Positions 25,987 to 34,575 of a stretch of DNA of 53,594 bases are shown in pieces. The stretch is from Oribacterium sp. UBA4274. GTDB lineage: Bacteria; Bacillota; Clostridia; Lachnospirales; Lachnospiraceae. Below the pieces are notes generated by a model. It saw only the letters and a program-made list of their open reading frames with translations, did not search any database and had not been told where the DNA came from. The position numbers and the translations under genes were made by a program. The DNA is taken from the NCBI GenBank assembly GCA_002396005.1, contig DGVW01000104.1, positions 1 to 53,594 of the forward strand, read 5' to 3'. Every line of letters starts with the position of its first letter. The first letter of the stretch is position 1.

Positions 25987-28900
25987 ATGAAAAAATTTTT
26001 TGAAGTATTTGAAACATTGGAAGTAGATGGTGAACTGGAAGGTCTTTTCCGCGACACATATGTAACAAGAGTCACCATTTCAAAAGATCATAAGCTTATA
26101 CGCATTTATATAACAAGCTCACATCTAATCGACAAAAAGACTGTTTTCCGCATGGAGAAGTCCATCAAGGATCAGCTTTTCGGCCGCAAACAGATAACTG
26201 TCAGGATTTCCGAAAGCTTCCATCTGAGTTCTCAATACAATGCGAGAACACTTTATGATTTATATAAAGACAGTATCCTGACTGAGCTAAAAAACTATAA
26301 CATAGTCCTCTACAACATGATGACCACAGGAAAAATCGCCTGGAAGGACGATGATACTCTGGATCTTACCGTCACCAACTCTCATCTCTACAAAGAAGCA
26401 AGCAAGGACCTCCTTCATGTTCTTAAGAGATTGTTTGAAGACCGCTGCTCAATCGCTTTTGACCTAAACATGCTGTATGAAGATAAAAAGCGTGAGGAAA
26501 TGCCGAATCTGGATCGCAACTATATCCCGCCTGAACTCAGAGGTGATACAGACCAGTCAAGGCAGAGACGTGCCAGAATGCAGCAGGAAGAGGGCTTCAT
26601 GAGAGGCAGTGATGCCTTTAACCTCGCAGGAATGGATATTGCAGCCGGTGGGAACAATCATGACGCAGCACATGCCGCTCTCGAAGCGCAAAATGCCCGC
26701 ATGGAAGCAGAGCTTGCTGCCATGTCCGGCAAAAGTTCAGTTCCTCAGGAGAGCAAAAATCAATCTCAATCTGCAGCATCTCAGTTTGGAGGCTCTCCGT
26801 CAGGCAGCAGCCGTTTCGGCGGAAACAATCAGTTCCAGCGTAAGAAACGTGCGTTTAAGATGTCTGAAAATGCCGAAGTCCTGTATGGTAAATACTTTGA
26901 GGGTGATACTGTCGAGCTTAAGGATGTGGATGCAGGTTCGGGCAATATCATAATCGCCGGAACCATCTTCCTTGTGTATGACCCTGTTCATACTAAAACT
27001 GGTAAGAATATCCTGAAGTTTGATGTAACAGACTACACAGATTCCATAACCTGTAAAATCTTCGTAGAGGATGAGGATATGGAGCTTGCCAATGCTTTCA
27101 TAAAAGCCGGCACCAGCATGCTCATAAAGGGCACTGTATCCTTTGACGCCTTTGACAAACAGGTGGAGATGAGCTTCATAGACGGTATACTGAAGCATCA
27201 GTTCAACCGTTCTAAGCGCGTGGATAATTATCCTGAAAAGCGCGTAGAGCTTCACCTGCATACAAAAATGTCGGATATGGATGCAGTTTCAGATGTTAAT
27301 GACTACATCGATACCGCTATCTCTTTCGGTATGAAAGCTATGGCCATCACTGATCACGGTGTAGTTCAGGCTTTCCCGGATGCCAACCTCTATCTGAAAA
27401 AGATAGGGCATGACAAGGATTTCAAGCTGATCTACGGCTGTGAAGGATATCTTGTAGATGACCTTGAAACTATAGTGGTCAATGATAAAGACCAGGACCT
27501 CACACACGATACTGTAGTTTTTGATATCGAAACCACCGGTTTCAGTGCCGACACAGATCACATCATCGAAATCGGTGCCGTCAAGCTTCACAACAACGAG
27601 ATCATCGATCGCATGGATGTTTTTGTTAACCCGGGAGTACCTATACCTTTCCGTATCACACAGCTCACCTCAATCGATGATTCCATGGTTATGGACGCCG
27701 ATCCTATAGAAGTTGTGCTGCCAAAGTTCCTGGAGTGGTGCGGAGATGCTGTCATCGTAGCCCACAATGCTTCCTTCGATACAGGCTTTATAGGCAAGAA
27801 TGCCAAGCGTCTGGGACTTTCCTATGAGCCAACCATCATAGACACAGTAAGTCTCAGCCGCCTGCTGCTGCCGCAGCTTAACAGATATAAACTTGATACT
27901 GTCGCAAAGGAGCTTAATGTTTCCCTCGAGCATCATCACCGTGCGGTAGATGATGCCGGTTGTACTGCGAAAATCTATATCAAGGAGATAGAAATGGTTA
28001 AGCAGCGTGGCTGCACAAAACTATCAGAGATTGATTCTCTGGAGTTCGATCATGCTGCCAATGTAATGAAGCTGCCGATGTACCATATCGTTCTTCTTGC
28101 AAAAAATGATATAGGCCGTATAAACCTCTATCGTCTGGTTTCGGAAAGTCATTTAAAATATTTCAAATCAAGACCCAGAATACCTAAATCTTTTCTGCGT
28201 GAGCATAGAGAAGGTCTGATAATCGGAAGTGCCTGCGTTATGGGCGAAGTGTTCCAGAGTATGATCCGTGGAGTGGATGATACACAGCTTTTAAATATCG
28301 CATCCTTCTATGATTATCTTGAGGTGCAGCCTCTCGGCAACAACAGTTTCATGCTGGGAAGTGACAAATATACAGCTGAAACCAGACAGGATCTCATAAA
28401 CTATAACCTGAAGATCATTTCTCTTGCAGATCAGCTTGGAAAGCCTGTATGTGCCACCTGCGATTCACATTATATAAATGAGGAAGATGACATCTATCGA
28501 ACCATCATTCAGGCAGGACGCGGTTTTGAAGAGGAGGAAAGTGATGCAAAGCTGTACTTCCGATCCACAGATGAGATGCTGAAGGAATTTGATTATCTCG
28601 AGCCTCAAAGAGCCCACGAGATAGTCATTGACAATACAAACATGATTGCAGATATGTGTGATCCTATAAAGCCTGTACGTCCTGACAAGTGTCCGCCGGT
28701 CATCGACAAATCAGACGAAACCCTGAGAGAAATCTGCTATGAGACCGCCCACAGGATGTATGGCCCTGATCTGCCGAAGATAGTGTCTGACCGACTGGAA
28801 ACAGAGCTTAACTCCATCATCTCAAATGGATACTCTGTTATGTACATCATCGCCCAGAAACTGGTTGACAAGTCCAATGAAGACGGATACCTGGTAGGCT

Positions 28901-30594
28901 CCAGAGGATCAGTTGGATCATCCTTTGTTGCCACCATGTCACATATTACAGAGGTTAATCCTCTGAGTCCGCACTATGTATGCCCTGATTGCTTCTGGTA
29001 TGATTTTGACTCACCTGAAGTAAAACAGTATTCAGGTATGGCAGGCTGTGATATGCCTCCAAAGAAATGTCCTAAGTGCGGTGCGGAACTGAACCGTTGG
29101 GGCTATGATATCCCGTTCGAAACATTCCTGGGCTTCAATGGAGACAAGGAGCCGGATATCGACCTTAACTTCTCGGGCGAGTACCAGGCCAAGGCTCATG
29201 CCTACACCGGAGTTATATTTGGAGAGGGCCACACCTTTAAGGCCGGAACCATCGGTACCCTGGCAGATAAGACAGCCTATGGCATGGTAAAGAAATACTT
29301 CGAGGAGAAGGGCATAGAGAAGCGTTCAGCTGAAATAAACAGACTGGTACAGGGATGTGTAGGCATTCGCCGTACCACGGGTCAACATCCGGGCGGTATC
29401 GTTGTTCTGCCACATGGTGAAGAGATCAACACCTTTACTCCGGTTCAGCACCCGGCTAATGATATTTCATCGCCGATCATCACTACGCATTTCGACTACC
29501 ATAAGATCGACCATAACCTCTTGAAGCTTGATATCCTCGGTCACGATGATCCTACTATGATTCGTCGTCTGCAGGATCTCATAGGCATCGATCCGGTAAA
29601 GGATATCCCTCTTGACTGTAAAGAGGTTATGAGCCTGTTCCAGTCAACAGAAGTTCTAAACATTGAGCCAAAGGATATACACGGTGTCAAGCTTGGCTGT
29701 CTCGGCATACCTGAGTTCGGAACCTCCTTTGCCATGCAGATGGTTGAGGACACTAAACCGAAGTATTTCTCAGATCTTATCCGAATTTCAGGTCTGTCAC
29801 ATGGTACCGATGTTTACCTGAACAATGCTCAGGATCTCATCAAGAACGGAGTAACGACTCTGCAGCAGGCCATCTGTTGTCGAGACGATATCATGGTATA
29901 TCTCATGCATAAGGGTATGGACCCGGGAGAATCCTTCAGCATCATGGAGGCCACCCGTAAGCATAAGCCTCTTAAGGACAGCTGGTGTCAGGATATGCTG
30001 GATCATGACGTACCACAGTGGTACATAGATGCCTGCAAGAAGATCAAGTACATGTTCCCTAAGGCTCATGCAGCCGCTTACGTTATGATGGCGTGGCGTG
30101 TTGCCTGGTGTAAGGTATTCCACCCGATAGAGTACTACACGGCATACTACAGTATCCGTGCTGACGGCTTCGACTACGATAAGATGTGCGGCGGCCTGGA
30201 TAAGCTTCGATTCTACATAGACGAATACCTGAAGATTCCGCATCCTACAAACACTGAGGCTGTGTGTCTCCGTGACATGCGTATCTGTGAGGAAATGTAT
30301 GCCCGCGGCATCGAATTCGCGCCTCTTGACATTTATAAGGCCAAGGCCAAGGACTTCACTATAACGCCTGACAAAAAGATCATGCCGAGCTTTACTTCCA
30401 TGGCCGGTCTTGGTGAAGCCGTTGCACAGGGCATCGAAGATGGCGGAAAGAGCGGCATCAAATATCTCAGTAAGGACGATTTCATTAACAGAACCCACTG
30501 TCCTAAGGGCTTCGTTGACAAGTTCAGTGAACTGGGACTTTTGGGAGATATCCCTGAGTCGAACCAGATGAGTATTTTTGATCTCATGAGCTGA
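25987..30594 (+). CDS. polC: DNA polymerase III alpha subunit, Gram-positive PolC type
   Basis: A 1535-residue replicative polymerase with built-in proofreading. Order: N-terminal domain (1 to about 190), a Gln/Ala/Gly/Ser-rich linker (about 190-290), OB fold (about 310-400), PHP domain starting RVELHLHTKMSD (about 418), DEDDh exonuclease inserted in PHP (VVFDIETTGFS near 510, HHRAVDDAGC near 657), Cys4 zinc site (CPDC near 999, CPKC near 1028), catalytic palm KEPDIDLNFS (near 1057), and a C-terminal NQMSIF that looks like a sliding-clamp binding motif. Typical PolC is about 1430-1460 residues; the linker explains the excess. No ribosome binding site is evident before ATG. Confidence 0.97.
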   Translation: MKKFFEVFETLEVDGELEGLFRDTYVTRVTISKDHKLIRIYITSSHLIDKKTVFRMEKSIKDQLFGRKQITVRISESFHLSSQYNARTLYDLYKDSILTELKNYNIVLYNMMTTGKIAWKDDDTLDLTVTNSHLYKEASKDLLHVLKRLFEDRCSIAFDLNMLYEDKKREEMPNLDRNYIPPELRGDTDQSRQRRARMQQEEGFMRGSDAFNLAGMDIAAGGNNHDAAHAALEAQNARMEAELAAMSGKSSVPQESKNQSQSAASQFGGSPSGSSRFGGNNQFQRKKRAFKMSENAEVLYGKYFEGDTVELKDVDAGSGNIIIAGTIFLVYDPVHTKTGKNILKFDVTDYTDSITCKIFVEDEDMELANAFIKAGTSMLIKGTVSFDAFDKQVEMSFIDGILKHQFNRSKRVDNYPEKRVELHLHTKMSDMDAVSDVNDYIDTAISFGMKAMAITDHGVVQAFPDANLYLKKIGHDKDFKLIYGCEGYLVDDLETIVVNDKDQDLTHDTVVFDIETTGFSADTDHIIEIGAVKLHNNEIIDRMDVFVNPGVPIPFRITQLTSIDDSMVMDADPIEVVLPKFLEWCGDAVIVAHNASFDTGFIGKNAKRLGLSYEPTIIDTVSLSRLLLPQLNRYKLDTVAKELNVSLEHHHRAVDDAGCTAKIYIKEIEMVKQRGCTKLSEIDSLEFDHAANVMKLPMYHIVLLAKNDIGRINLYRLVSESHLKYFKSRPRIPKSFLREHREGLIIGSACVMGEVFQSMIRGVDDTQLLNIASFYDYLEVQPLGNNSFMLGSDKYTAETRQDLINYNLKIISLADQLGKPVCATCDSHYINEEDDIYRTIIQAGRGFEEEESDAKLYFRSTDEMLKEFDYLEPQRAHEIVIDNTNMIADMCDPIKPVRPDKCPPVIDKSDETLREICYETAHRMYGPDLPKIVSDRLETELNSIISNGYSVMYIIAQKLVDKSNEDGYLVGSRGSVGSSFVATMSHITEVNPLSPHYVCPDCFWYDFDSPEVKQYSGMAGCDMPPKKCPKCGAELNRWGYDIPFETFLGFNGDKEPDIDLNFSGEYQAKAHAYTGVIFGEGHTFKAGTIGTLADKTAYGMVKKYFEEKGIEKRSAEINRLVQGCVGIRRTTGQHPGGIVVLPHGEEINTFTPVQHPANDISSPIITTHFDYHKIDHNLLKLDILGHDDPTMIRRLQDLIGIDPVKDIPLDCKEVMSLFQSTEVLNIEPKDIHGVKLGCLGIPEFGTSFAMQMVEDTKPKYFSDLIRISGLSHGTDVYLNNAQDLIKNGVTTLQQAICCRDDIMVYLMHKGMDPGESFSIMEATRKHKPLKDSWCQDMLDHDVPQWYIDACKKIKYMFPKAHAAAYVMMAWRVAWCKVFHPIEYYTAYYSIRADGFDYDKMCGGLDKLRFYIDEYLKIPHPTNTEAVCLRDMRICEEMYARGIEFAPLDIYKAKAKDFTITPDKKIMPSFTSMAGLGEAVAQGIEDGGKSGIKYLSKDDFINRTHCPKGFVDKFSELGLLGDIPESNQMSIFDLMS

Positions 30595-30623
30595 GGAAAC
30601 ACTGCTTATATCAGTGTTTCCTC
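30593..30623 (+). other. Perfect 12-bp hairpin at the polC stop codon
   Basis: GAGGAAACACTG (30593-30604) and CAGTGTTTCCTC (30612-30623), loop CTTATAT. The stem includes two bases of the TGA stop. No T run follows. Confidence 0.65.
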
Positions 30624-30655
30624 CCGACAGAACTTTGACTTATCTAATGTTGCTC

Positions 30656-30684
30656 TTGACTTTCGCACTTTTAAGTGCTAAAGT
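30656..30684 (+). promoter_or_regulatory. tyrA promoter overlapped by a 26-bp operator-like dyad
   Basis: TTGACT (30656-30661), 17-nt spacer, TAAAGT (30679-30684) preceded by TGC. The dyad runs 30659-30684: ACTTTcGCACTT, TT, AAGTGCtAAAGT, with one mismatched pair. It covers the end of the -35, the whole spacer and the -10, the position expected of a repressor site. Confidence 0.7.
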
Positions 30685-30720
30685 GTCTAGATATAAAGAG
30701 AGAAAAGAGGAAAGGTAATT

Positions 30721-31812
30721 ATGAATACAGCAGCTTTTATAGGCTTTGGCCTCATAGGAGGTTCAATAGCAAAAGGACTTAAAAAGAAAAACCCTGCCAT
30801 GCGTATCATGGCTTACGCTAGAAATAAGTCTAACCTTGAAGTAGCACAGGAAGACGGAATCGTAAATGTGGTCCTGGATGCACCTGACAGTGAGAGACTG
30901 TCAGAGGCAGATATCATCTTTCTCTGTGCACCTGTAGAAACCAACATTTCCTACATGGAAAGTATCGGCAAACTTTTAAAGGACGGCGCCGTTCTCACAG
31001 ATGTAGGTTCAACCAAGACCGCAGTTTGCAGCAAAGCACTTGAGCTTGGACTTGCGGACAAGTTCATAGGAGGACATCCTATGGCAGGTTCAGAGCAGAC
31101 AGGCTATAAGGCCGCAACAGACTACCTTTTCTCCAACGCCTACTATATCATCACTCCGATCTCAGACCAGAATCCGAGACTTGTGGACACACTGAGAGAG
31201 GTGGCAACTTCTCTTGGTGCCATACCTATCATCGTTCCTGCAGAGCGTCATGACAGGGCTGTGGCTGCAGTTTCACATCTGCCGCATATCATCGCAAGTT
31301 CACTTGTAAATATCGTAAAGGCTTCTGATGATGATTCACATCTGATGAAGACCATCGCAGCAGGCGGCTTCAGAGACATTACCCGTATCGCAAGCTCAAG
31401 TCCTGAGATGTGGGAGCAGATCTGTGATACAAATTCTGTGCCTCTGGTTGAGCTTCTGGACAGCTATATCGATTCACTAAAGGATATCTCCACATCACTC
31501 AAAAAGGAGGTTTCCGACCAGAAGATCCTTCACATGTTCGAGAGTTCCAGAGAGTACAGAAACTCTATAGATTCCAAGAACAAGGGGGCTCTGACACCGG
31601 ATTACAGCTTCTCAGTTGATATCGCTGATGAGGTCGGTGCTATCTCCACAATTTCAGTTATCCTTGCATCCAAGGGTATCTCTATCAAGAACATCGGCAT
31701 AAACAATGCCCGTGACCACGGTGAAGGTGCACTCCGCATTTCTTTCTATGAGGAGGAAGCAAAGGAGCAGGCCATCACTACACTCAGAAGATACATGTAC
31801 GATATACGCTGA
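30721..31812 (+). CDS. tyrA: Prephenate dehydrogenase
   Basis: A 363-residue NAD(P) enzyme of tyrosine synthesis converting prephenate to 4-hydroxyphenylpyruvate. N-terminal nucleotide-binding loop IGFGLIGGSIAKGL; DVGSTKTAV, GGHPMAGSEQTGYKAA and the catalytic-region VAAVSHLPHIIASSL are all present, as is GGFRDITRIASSSPEMW. Residues about 295-363 look like an ACT domain (SVDIADEVGAISTISVIL), which usually binds the end product, so allosteric control by tyrosine is likely. GAGGAAAGG lies upstream of the ATG. It is a lone gene with its own promoter and terminator, not in an aro cluster. Confidence 0.93.
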   Translation: MNTAAFIGFGLIGGSIAKGLKKKNPAMRIMAYARNKSNLEVAQEDGIVNVVLDAPDSERLSEADIIFLCAPVETNISYMESIGKLLKDGAVLTDVGSTKTAVCSKALELGLADKFIGGHPMAGSEQTGYKAATDYLFSNAYYIITPISDQNPRLVDTLREVATSLGAIPIIVPAERHDRAVAAVSHLPHIIASSLVNIVKASDDDSHLMKTIAAGGFRDITRIASSSPEMWEQICDTNSVPLVELLDSYIDSLKDISTSLKKEVSDQKILHMFESSREYRNSIDSKNKGALTPDYSFSVDIADEVGAISTISVILASKGISIKNIGINNARDHGEGALRISFYEEEAKEQAITTLRRYMYDIR

Positions 31813-31882
31813 TGCAAAGTATCCAGCAGGCAGATTTAATCAATAATCAGATTTCACAGCTATCAAAAAATAATACACAGCT

Positions 31883-31913
31883 AACCTTCGGGCATTTTGT
31901 CCGAAGGTTTTTT
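31883..31913 (+). terminator. Rho-independent terminator after tyrA
   Basis: AACCTTCGG (31883-31891) pairs perfectly with CCGAAGGTT (31901-31909), followed by a run of six T (31908-31913). Confidence 0.92.
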
Positions 31914-32033
31914 CATATCTGCCCACGATTTCCAATCGTAGGAAGCCTCATAGCTTTGAGCGCTTCAGAATAATCCATAGGGATTATTTCTTAATTGTCT
32001 TTTTATATTCTTTATACATATTTTCCAAATTTC

Positions 32034-32062
32034 TTGTATTACGTCCCGTTTTTTAGTAAAAT
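32034..32062 (+). promoter_or_regulatory. Promoter of the EF-G-like gene
   Basis: TTGTAT (32034-32039), 17-nt spacer, TAAAAT (32057-32062). It implies a leader of about 128 nt. Confidence 0.55.
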
Positions 32063-32128
32063 AATTACATATTACATACTTGGTATGCATACAGCGTATC
32101 CGATTTTTTCGTGAGTGATCAGATATGC

Positions 32129-32174
32129 AACGTTGATTCACTTGCCGAGGGCAAATTCATAAGTGAACAACGTT
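32129..32174 (+). promoter_or_regulatory. Long hairpin in the EF-G-like leader
   Basis: AACGTTG-A-TTCACTT (32129-32143) pairs with AAGTGAA-CAACGTT (32161-32174): 14 base pairs with one bulged A, and a small GCC/GGC helix in the loop. It ends 8 nt before the AGGAGGT ribosome binding site at 32183-32189. Confidence 0.6.
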
Positions 32175-32196
32175 TGAGAGACAGGAGGTAAGACTT

Positions 32197-34287
32197 ATGA
32201 AGGTATTTGACACCGGCAACATACGTAATGTTGTTCTCTTGGGACATGGCGGCGCAGGTAAAACAACTGTAGCTGAGGCGCTTGCTTACGTAACCGGTAC
32301 AACAAACCGTATGGGCAGCATCCCAGAGGGCAACACAGTTTCAGATTTCGATAAAGAAGAAATCAAGAGAAAGTTTTCTATTTCAACGTCAACCATCCCT
32401 GTAGAGTACAAGGGTGAGAACGGTGATTTAAAGATAAATATACTTGATACTCCGGGCTACTTCGATTTCGTGGGCGAAGTAGAGGAGGCCATCTCCGTTG
32501 CCGATTCAGCAATCATCGTTGTAAACTGTAAGGCCGGTATAGAACCGGGTACAGTTAAGGCATGGGATATCTGTGAAAAGTTCCACATTCCTCGTTTATT
32601 CTTTGTAACCAACATGGATGATGATCATGCATCTTTCCGTCAGCTTGTTCTCGATCTTGAGAAGCGCTTCGGACGTTCGGTTGCACCTTTCCAGATTCCG
32701 ATCAGAGAAAATGAAAAGTTTGTAGGCTTCGTTAATGTTGTTAAGATGGAAGGTCGTAAATTCACCAAGCTTAACGAATACGAGGCTGCCGAGATTCCTG
32801 ATTATGTTCAGAAGAACCTCGGAATTGCAAGAAATGCACTTCTTGAAGCCGTTGCCGAAACGTCAGACGAGTTCATGGAGAAGTATTTCGGCGGTGAAGA
32901 GTTTACTGTTGAAGAGATTCAGGCTGCACTCAAGAGCAGTGTAAAGACCTGCGAGATGGTTCCTGTTCTTATGGGTTCAGGCATTAACATCCAGGGCTTT
33001 AACGTTCTTCTGCAGGTCATCGACAAGTACTTCCCTGCTCCTAATGAGTTCGAAACAGTCGGTGTAGATGCTTCCAACGGTGAGCGTTTCACAGCAAAGT
33101 ACAACTCCGATGCAACTCTTACAGCCAAGGTATGGAAGACTATTGCAGATCCGTTTATGGGCAAATATTCTATTCTCAAGGTCTGCACAGGAACATTAAC
33201 ACCTAATACAGAAGTATATAATGTCAACAAAGAAACTGTAGAGAAGATCAGTAAGATCTACGTCCTCCGCGGCAAGGAAAACATTGAGGTTTCAGAGCTC
33301 AAGGCCGGAGATATCGGTGCCGTTGCCAAGCTTACCGTAACAGCAACAGGCGATACTATGGCTGACAGAAATGCCCCAATCATTTATCATGGGCCTCAGA
33401 TTTCAAAGCCATATACTTACAAAGCATACCGTACAGAGAACAAGGCTGATGAAGACAAGCTTTCAACAGCACTTGCACGTATGATGGAAGAAGTCAAAAC
33501 ATTGAAGACCGTAGCAGATCCTGACAACCGTCAGTCACTCATCTACGGTATCGGCGATCAGCAGCTTGAGGTTGTAGCTTCCATGATCAAGGAGCGTTAC
33601 AATGTCAACATCATACTTGACAAGCCTAAATTCCCATATCGTGAAACCATCAAGAAGGTGGCTAAGGTTCAGGGCAGATATAAGAAGCAGTCCGGCGGAC
33701 ACGGTCAGTTCGGTGATGTTATCATGCAGTTTGAGCCATCCGGTGATCTCGAGACTCCTTACATCTTTGAGGAGAAGGTATTCGGCGGAGCAGTTCCTAA
33801 GAACTACTTCCCTGCAGTAGAAAAGGGAATTCAGGAAGGAACCGAGAAGGGACCTCTTGCAGGATATCCTGTAGTAGGTATCAAGGCTACACTTCTCGAC
33901 GGATCATATCATCCAGTAGATTCTTCTGATATGGCGTTCAAGACTGCTGCCAACATGGCATTTAAGGATGCGTTTATGCAGTGCCAGCCGGTTATCCTCG
34001 AGCCTATTGCATCCATCAAGATCACAGTTCCTGATGCCAACACAGGCGATATCATGGGCGATATGACAAAGCGTCGCGGAAGAGTTCTCGGTATGGAATC
34101 CATAGGACAGGGCAAGCAGGTCATCCAGGCTGAGGTGCCTATGTCAAGTCTCTACGGCTACAGCACAGACTTAAGATCCATGACCGGTGGTGCCGGAGAT
34201 TTTGAGTACGAGTTTGCAAGATACGAGCAGGCTCCGGGCGACGTTCAGAAACAGATTGTTGATGAAGCAGCCGCTGCTGAAAAGTGA
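32197..34287 (+). CDS. EF-G-like translation GTPase (divergent G motifs)
   Basis: A 696-residue protein with all five EF-G domains in order: G domain (1 to about 270), domain II (about 290-380), III, IV and V; domain IV contains QSGGHGQFGDV, as in EF-G. It differs from canonical EF-G in the motifs: G1 is GHGGAGKTT (16-24) instead of AHIDAGKTT; G3 is DTPGYFDF (84-91), so the catalytic His is Tyr88; G4 reads TNMD (138-141) instead of NKMD. These match the EF-G2/FusA2-like subfamily, whose role is poorly defined. The housekeeping fusA should be in the str operon elsewhere. Monocistronic with a structured leader and AGGAGGT. Confidence 0.88.
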   Translation: MKVFDTGNIRNVVLLGHGGAGKTTVAEALAYVTGTTNRMGSIPEGNTVSDFDKEEIKRKFSISTSTIPVEYKGENGDLKINILDTPGYFDFVGEVEEAISVADSAIIVVNCKAGIEPGTVKAWDICEKFHIPRLFFVTNMDDDHASFRQLVLDLEKRFGRSVAPFQIPIRENEKFVGFVNVVKMEGRKFTKLNEYEAAEIPDYVQKNLGIARNALLEAVAETSDEFMEKYFGGEEFTVEEIQAALKSSVKTCEMVPVLMGSGINIQGFNVLLQVIDKYFPAPNEFETVGVDASNGERFTAKYNSDATLTAKVWKTIADPFMGKYSILKVCTGTLTPNTEVYNVNKETVEKISKIYVLRGKENIEVSELKAGDIGAVAKLTVTATGDTMADRNAPIIYHGPQISKPYTYKAYRTENKADEDKLSTALARMMEEVKTLKTVADPDNRQSLIYGIGDQQLEVVASMIKERYNVNIILDKPKFPYRETIKKVAKVQGRYKKQSGGHGQFGDVIMQFEPSGDLETPYIFEEKVFGGAVPKNYFPAVEKGIQEGTEKGPLAGYPVVGIKATLLDGSYHPVDSSDMAFKTAANMAFKDAFMQCQPVILEPIASIKITVPDANTGDIMGDMTKRRGRVLGMESIGQGKQVIQAEVPMSSLYGYSTDLRSMTGGAGDFEYEFARYEQAPGDVQKQIVDEAAAAEK

Positions 34288-34330
34288 TTTTTATGTGACA
34301 TTTTGTCATCATAATATACTTTCTCTTTAT

Positions 34331-34380
34331 AATCATACGAAGTCCTCTATACTTCCTGTATAGGGGACTTTTGTATGATT
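34331..34380. terminator. 50-nt near-symmetric terminator hairpin
   Basis: AATCATACgAAGTCCtCTATAC (as three blocks, 34331-34352) pairs with GTATAG-GGGACTT-TTGTATGATT (34358-34380) around TTCCT. Two small irregularities only. T residues lie inside the 3' arm rather than after it. Closes the EF-G-like transcript. Confidence 0.75.
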
Positions 34381-34452
34381 AATTGCTTTCTCATATTTAC
34401 ATTCTGTCACCAAAAATGCGTGCGCACTTTAACACGAAAAAGCGCACCTCAC

Positions 34453-34481
34453 TTGACTCGTTTCTTTACCCATATTAGAAT
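34453..34481 (+). promoter_or_regulatory. Promoter of plsX-acpP-rnc-smc
   Basis: TTGACT (34453-34458), 17-nt spacer, TAGAAT (34476-34481). The leader of about 90 nt contains a GCCTGC (34522-34527)/GCAGGC (34541-34546) hairpin. I see no FapR-type operator. Confidence 0.7.
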
Positions 34482-34575
34482 ATTAACTTAGTATGTAAAA
34501 GTATGATTATGTCTATATGCCGCCTGCTGCATAAACAGTTGCAGGCTGAGCCTGAGACATTCAGATAGGAGCAAC

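Larger units (their letters stand above)
31813..32196. other. 384-nt intergenic region between tyrA and the EF-G-like gene
   Basis: Holds the tyrA terminator (31883-31913), two small hairpins (ACGATT/AATCGT at 31925-31939 and AATAATCC/GGATTATT at 31969-31988), a promoter (32034-32062) and a long leader hairpin (32129-32174). I see no coding sequence. Confidence 0.6.

Noticed and set aside
29797..30498. 233-codon open frame on the minus strand inside polC
   Set aside because: It lies wholly opposite conserved PolC residues, resembles no family, and lacks a ribosome binding site. It is a by-product of PolC codon use.
32197..34287. Tetracycline resistance (TetM-type) ribosome protection protein
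   Set aside because: The G motifs and domain IV follow the EF-G2-like group, not the TetM/TetO family.
34482..34575. FapR-type operator before plsX
   Set aside because: No TTAGTACC-type inverted repeat around the promoter.
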